Shown piece after piece: positions 60,927 through 64,000 of a stretch of DNA of 64,000 bases; within the stretch, counting starts at the first letter, position 1; each line of letters starts with the position of its first letter. The DNA is from Roseiarcus sp036488815 (GTDB lineage: Bacteria > Pseudomonadota > Alphaproteobacteria > Rhizobiales > Beijerinckiaceae): contig DASXGX010000118.1 of assembly GCA_036488815.1 (NCBI GenBank), positions 1 to 64,000 on the forward strand. Reading direction: 5' to 3'. A program made the position numbers and the translations under genes. Under the pieces are notes generated by a model. The model worked only from the letters and a program-made list of their open reading frames with translations, did not search any database and was not told the origin of the DNA.

Positions 60927-61747
60927 GCCGGCCTCCTTTCGTTTGCAAACGCCATCAGCCAGGCGCGCACCGCCTTCGGGTCTTCAAACACGCCATTCGC
61001 CCCGGGCCGCCATCCGCCCACCGCGTAAGCTCCGCCGCCGCGCGCCGCGACGACGGCGAAGCCGGCTTCATCCGTCGTGTCGTCGCCTACGAATATGGGA
61101 ATGCGGCCAACAAAAGGCTCGTTCTTCAAAAAGGTGGTGATCGCGCCGCCTTTGTCGAATCCCGGCAGCCTCAATTCGAACGCGCAGTGCGCGTCGAAAA
61201 TCGCAATCCCGCCATGGGGCTCGCTGTCGAGGACGCGCTGTAGAATTGCGCGCACTTGCGGACCCGTCTCGGGGGCGCCGCGGTAGTGGACGGCGAGACT
61301 GTAGGTCTTCTGCTCGACGAGGAGCCCTGGAAACGCTCGCAGCGAGTCCGCCACCAAGTCGGTCAGCGATTCCGGCAGGGCGTGAGCCGTCGGCGCCACG
61401 CGCGGCTCCTCCTCGGGATCCAACCGCATCTCGGCGCCATGCACGCCGCTCGCCCGCAGGCGCAAGGGTGAAAAGAGACGATCGATCTCATCGATCGTGC
61501 GGCCGCTGACCAGCGCGACCGCGCCACAGAGTCTTTCCTCGGCGCGCGCCAATGCGCTCACCAGGGGTGCGGGAATCGAAACGGAGCCCGGCCGCTCGGC
61601 GATATCGAGCAGCGTTCCATCGACATCGAGAAAAAGGGCCGTATCGGTCGTGAGGGCCGGGTCGACCGCTCGAACGCCCACTTCCCCCTCTGCGGCCGCC
61701 GGGACTCTCCGCGAGTCGTCGGGTTGGCCGTCGTCCTTAACATTCAT
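60923..61747 (-). CDS. otsB: Trehalose-phosphatase
   Basis: This 274-residue HAD-family phosphatase completes trehalose synthesis. Motif I is LFLDVDGTLLDIAERP near 40-55, motif II is ALVSGRTIDEI near 79, and motif IV is GDDTTDEAGF near 222. A charged N-terminal tail of about 35 residues precedes the domain. The ATG at 61747 has GGAGAAG upstream. It is the first gene of the otsB-GH15-otsA-VOC operon, whose upstream region carries a possible EcfG-type promoter, fitting trehalose as a general stress product. Confidence 0.93.
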   Translation of the reverse strand: MNVKDDGQPDDSRRVPAAAEGEVGVRAVDPALTTDTALFLDVDGTLLDIAERPGSVSIPAPLVSALARAEERLCGAVALVSGRTIDEIDRLFSPLRLRASGVHGAEMRLDPEEEPRVAPTAHALPESLTDLVADSLRAFPGLLVEQKTYSLAVHYRGAPETGPQVRAILQRVLDSEPHGGIAIFDAHCAFELRLPGFDKGGAITTFLKNEPFVGRIPIFVGDDTTDEAGFAVVAARGGGAYAVGGWRPGANGVFEDPKAVRAWLMAFANERRPA

Positions 61748-61817
61748 AGACGACTTCTCCGCGTCCGCCGCGAGGCTGAGCCCCCGCCAACGAAGCGCCG
61801 TACCCCTCATCAGTCCG

Positions 61818-61843
61818 AACTCTGGAGGGGGCGCAATTGTTCC
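61818..61843 (-). promoter_or_regulatory. Possible EcfG-type promoter of the trehalose operon
   Basis: On the minus strand GGAAC (61839-61843) is followed 18 bp later by GTT (61818-61820), i.e. GGAAC-N17-AGTT. This differs from the EcfG consensus by A instead of C before GTT. The otsB start is about 70 bp downstream. Confidence 0.35.
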
Positions 61844-61895
61844 CTAGGGACCGTTCGCGGCAATGGCGTGGCGCCGAGGCAAAATTGTGCGGTCC

Positions 61896-61920
61896 GGAAC
61901 TTTGACTGTCGCGGCGCGTT
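61896..61920 (+). promoter_or_regulatory. EcfG general-stress promoter of the csbD-like gene
   Basis: GGAAC (61896-61900), 16 bp, then CGTT (61917-61920) matches the alphaproteobacterial EcfG (sigma-EcfG) consensus exactly. The csbD-like ATG is at 61966, leaving a leader of about 40 nt. Confidence 0.7.
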
Positions 61921-61965
61921 CCCCGGCATGACCCGGCGACGGCGCCGGCTTCGAGGAGAGGCATC

Positions 61966-62157
61966 ATGGGCAGCACGACGGACAAGGTCAAAGGCGTGAC
62001 AAATGAAGCGCTTGGCAAGGCCAAGGAAGCGGCCGGGAAGGCGCTGGACGACCGCGAGATGCAGGCCGAAGGCAAAATGCAACACGCCAAAGGGGAAACC
62101 CAGCATGCCGTCGGCAGGGCGAAGGATGCGGTGAAGAAAGCGGTGGACGGCGACTGA
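61966..62157 (+). CDS. CsbD family stress protein
   Basis: This 63-residue hydrophilic protein starts TTDKVKGVTNEALGKAKE and continues with the family repeat AEGKMQHAKGETQHAVGRAKDAVKKA (key: GKMQHAKGETQ). It is rich in Lys, Ala and Glu, helical and without a signal. CsbD proteins are strongly induced by general stress, but their molecular role is unknown. AGGAGAGG precedes the ATG and a consensus EcfG promoter lies upstream. Confidence 0.9.
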   Translation: MGSTTDKVKGVTNEALGKAKEAAGKALDDREMQAEGKMQHAKGETQHAVGRAKDAVKKAVDGD

Positions 62158-62193
62158 CGCCGTCAGGCGGCTACCGGCGCAACGCGCAGGTCC

Positions 62194-63165
62194 TCACGAG
62201 CGCGAGACGTCGGGCGACGTCTCGCGCTCGATTTGCGCGTCGAGAATGGCGCCGATCAGCACGGCGCTGGCGGAGAGCCAGATCCAGGTGAGGAAGATCG
62301 CGACCGTCGCGAGCGATCCATAGACCGCCTGGTAATTGCCAAGGCGCGAGACGTACCATCCAAACGCCTCCGAAGAAACGCCCCACAGCGCCGCAGCGAT
62401 CAGGGCGCCGGGCCAGAGCGGCGCGTGAGGCGGGCGGCTGCGGCTCGGCCCGACGCGATAGAGAACGGCGATGGATGTCGCGGCAAGAGTGAGGAAAATC
62501 GGCCAGCGCAGCCACGCCACCGCGAATGCGATCGCCCCGCCCAACCGGGGCGTGAGCCGGGTGACCAAGGCGGGCTCGGCGGCGACGAAAAGGATGGCGA
62601 TCACCATCCAGACGACCGCTCCGATCGTCACCGTCAGCGCAATCGCGTTGAGCCGGATGAGCGATCGCTTTTCGCTCTCGCCGTAAATGGCGTTGAGGCT
62701 GTCGAAAAGGGCTTTCGCAGCGGCGGTGGCGCTCCACGCCGCGACGGCGAGGCCCGTGATCAGTCCGAACGAGAGTGAGCGACCCGAGGACGACGCGATG
62801 CGCTGCGCCTGATCGATGACGAGGTCGCGCGCGGCGTCTGGAAAGAACGTCGTGAAAGGCGCCAATTGCGACACCACGACGTGCGGGTCGGCGAGCAACC
62901 CGTAGACCGATACGAACACGGTGACCGCCGGAGCGAGCGCCAGAATCCCATAGAACGCAACGGCGGCCGCCAGCGAGAACAGCCGGGCGCTGTTGGCGGT
63001 GGAGATCGCGCGAGAAAAAATTCGCCGCCATCCCGACAGGCTTATGCGGCCCACAGACGGCGCAGGCGCCGATCTATCCCCCCACGCTCCTCCCTGGCGG
63101 GCGCGTTCGGCGATAAATCCGGCGAATGCGCTTGTCGCGGCAAGTGCGAGCAGTCGGCGAAACAT
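62194..63165 (-). CDS. YihY/BrkB family membrane protein
   Basis: This 323-residue inner-membrane protein of the YihY (formerly RNase BN) / BrkB family has six hydrophobic segments from about residue 65. The family core is AAAVAFYGILALAPAVTVFV near 66-85 and LWPGALIAAALWGVSSEAFGWYV near 247 (key: AALWGVSSEAFGWY). Family function is unsettled; proposed roles are lipid or solute handling. The N-terminal 30 residues may form an extra anchor. It converges on the csbD-like gene and is divergent from the YqjD-like gene. Confidence 0.9.
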   Translation of the reverse strand: MFRRLLALAATSAFAGFIAERARQGGAWGDRSAPAPSVGRISLSGWRRIFSRAISTANSARLFSLAAAVAFYGILALAPAVTVFVSVYGLLADPHVVVSQLAPFTTFFPDAARDLVIDQAQRIASSSGRSLSFGLITGLAVAAWSATAAAKALFDSLNAIYGESEKRSLIRLNAIALTVTIGAVVWMVIAILFVAAEPALVTRLTPRLGGAIAFAVAWLRWPIFLTLAATSIAVLYRVGPSRSRPPHAPLWPGALIAAALWGVSSEAFGWYVSRLGNYQAVYGSLATVAIFLTWIWLSASAVLIGAILDAQIERETSPDVSRS

Positions 63166-63232
63166 AAGGCGATTGTCCTGAGTCGTTCCGAGGGATCAAC
63201 AAGCGCCGCCGCGCGAGGTTCCCTGCGGCGGG

Positions 63233-63257
63233 GGAACTCTCTTGCCGTTTGCGCGTT
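63233..63257 (+). promoter_or_regulatory. EcfG general-stress promoter of the YqjD-like gene
   Basis: GGAAC (63233-63237), 16 bp, then CGTT (63254-63257) is a second perfect match to the EcfG consensus, 49 bp before the ATG at 63306. It probably drives both small membrane-protein genes downstream. Confidence 0.7.
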
Positions 63258-63305
63258 TCCGTATACGCGCCTGGGCGTGTGGGCGGGCCTGGGGAGGAGG
63301 ACTCC

Positions 63306-63620
63306 ATGAATGAACAGAAGAGCGACGCGGGCGTCACGAAGCAAGCCGCGGACCGTGTCAACGATATCGGCATCGCCGTGGGACGCGACGCAGAGGCGTT
63401 TCGGAACTCCGTAACGCGCAGCGCGTCGGATTTGATGGACAGCGTGAGCGCCCGGCTGCGGTCAGTCGGCGTCGACCCGGACACGCTGGGCAATGCCGCG
63501 CGCGACCAAGCCGGTGAACTCCAACGCTACGTCGAGGGCGAAATTCGCCACCGGCCGCTGCGAGCAGTCGGCCTCGCGCTCGCGCTCGGCGCGATCGTCG
63601 GCTTTCTGACCGCGCGCTGA
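63306..63620 (+). CDS. YqjD/ElaB-like (DUF883-type) membrane-anchored protein
   Basis: This 104-residue protein has a long amphipathic helix (about 10-75, with AFRNSVTRSASDLMDSVSARL in part: SASDLMDSVSARL) and a C-terminal membrane anchor, RPLRAVGLALALGAIVGFLTAR near 83-104 (key: LALGAIVGFLTAR). This is the layout of DUF883/YqjD ribosome- or membrane-associated stress proteins. GGGGAGGAGG lies before the ATG. It is preceded by a consensus EcfG promoter and followed after 2 bp by another membrane-protein gene. Confidence 0.8.
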   Translation: MNEQKSDAGVTKQAADRVNDIGIAVGRDAEAFRNSVTRSASDLMDSVSARLRSVGVDPDTLGNAARDQAGELQRYVEGEIRHRPLRAVGLALALGAIVGFLTAR

Positions 63621-63622
63621 CC

Positions 63623-64000
63623 ATGCTGCGGTATCTGGCCTTGGCCGCCGCCGGCGAGGCGCGCGCGGCATTTCGGCGTCAGGCGATCGCAGCCATCTTC
63701 TTCGCAGTCGGCGCGATTCTCGTCATCATTGCGATCGTCTTCGCCGCTTTGGGAGCACGGGACTCGCTGGCGATTTACGCCGCCCTGACGCTAACGCAAG
63801 CGGACCTGGCGGTGGCATGCGCTTTGATCGTCATAGCGGCGATCCTCGTGGCGATCGGCGTTTACCAGCGCCGGCGCCGCATCGAGCGAACGCCGCTCGC
63901 CGCCAGCGCGATTCTGGCGGCGCCAGTCGCGGCCGGGGCGCTGGGCAGGCGGTTCAGCTTCGGAACCGTCATCGCCGTCGCCGCGGTGGTCGCCGGGGCC
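63623..64000 (+). CDS. Membrane protein, partial at window end
   Basis: An open frame of 126 codons runs from the ATG at 63623 to the window end with no stop. It has two clear membrane segments (IAAIFFAVGAILVIIAIVFAAL near 22-43 in part: VGAILVIIAIVF; and VACALIVIAAILVAIGVY near 69) and a likely third one beginning at the end. The layout resembles phage-holin-like/DUF1469 proteins that often follow YqjD-like genes, but the truncated sequence does not allow naming. It is probably co-transcribed with the upstream gene. Confidence 0.7.
   Translation, partial: MLRYLALAAAGEARAAFRRQAIAAIFFAVGAILVIIAIVFAALGARDSLAIYAALTLTQADLAVACALIVIAAILVAIGVYQRRRRIERTPLAASAILAAPVAAGALGRRFSFGTVIAVAAVVAGA

Noticed and set aside
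59235..61028. 597-codon open frame on the + strand opposite the GH15 gene
   Set aside because: Shadow of the GH15 coding strand; Arg/Asp/His-rich with no recognisable domain.

Overview
The window is a high-GC chromosomal stretch of an alphaproteobacterium, most likely of the order Hyphomicrobiales (Rhizobiales), perhaps a Beijerinckiaceae or Methylocystaceae relative. The signs are the membrane-anchored cytochrome c / kdsB / pheA neighbourhood, NodT-type efflux genes, the OtsB-GH15-OtsA trehalose cluster, two GGAAC-N16-CGTT promoters of the alphaproteobacterial EcfG general stress type, and dispersed rhizobial-style palindromic repeats. Species cannot be settled from sequence alone. The DNA is almost fully coding, with no prophage, IS element, integrase or CRISPR array; the accessory parts are small (a HicAB module, a repeat family, an efflux cassette).

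Layout, 1-13 kb: a kinase-like gene overlaps an ACAD10/11-like acyl-CoA dehydrogenase (possible 4-hydroxy-acid catabolism); two class III nucleotidyl cyclases, one with a zinc-ribbon regulatory part and one fused to an AAA ATPase with TPR-like repeats; cytochrome c, kdsB and pheA; upp; pgsA-moaD-moaE. 13-25 kb: small stress-type proteins, a murC / amidotransferase / murB operon, HicAB, pgm, an AraC regulator facing an alpha/beta hydrolase and a tautomerase, a ClC channel with CBS domains, and an MltB-like transglycosylase.

25.6-32.2 kb holds the most system-like locus. It is a six-gene operon of ROK repressor, M20 amidohydrolase, sugar-type periplasmic binding protein, permease, YhfX-like PLP enzyme and ATPase, preceded by a perfect 12-bp inverted repeat that overlaps the promoter region. 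The combination suggests import, hydrolysis and PLP-dependent conversion of an unknown amino-acid- or amine-containing compound.

32.5-45.5 kb is mainly housekeeping: L,D-transpeptidase, moaA, a monothiol glutaredoxin, glmM, a fatty-acid oxidation operon with a GFA-family protein in the middle, a histidine phosphatase, alr and leuD. Just after glmM lies an unusual short transcript candidate. Its 24-codon ORF has a Shine-Dalgarno complementary to 17 nt of the 16S 3' tail, and it is closed by a GNRA-tetraloop terminator.

45.5-64 kb: a pair of oppositely oriented repeats, a sulfite-oxidase-fold oxidoreductase / cytochrome b / periplasmic protein operon behind an ECF-like promoter, a methanethiol-oxidase-family (SBP56) gene with a membrane partner, tRNA-Val(CAC), exported MsrA, an SDR with a Tat-like signal, an EmrA/EmrB/NodT efflux operon, the trehalose operon with an appended VOC protein, and a stress cassette (CsbD, BrkB, YqjD-like and a membrane protein) cut by the window end.
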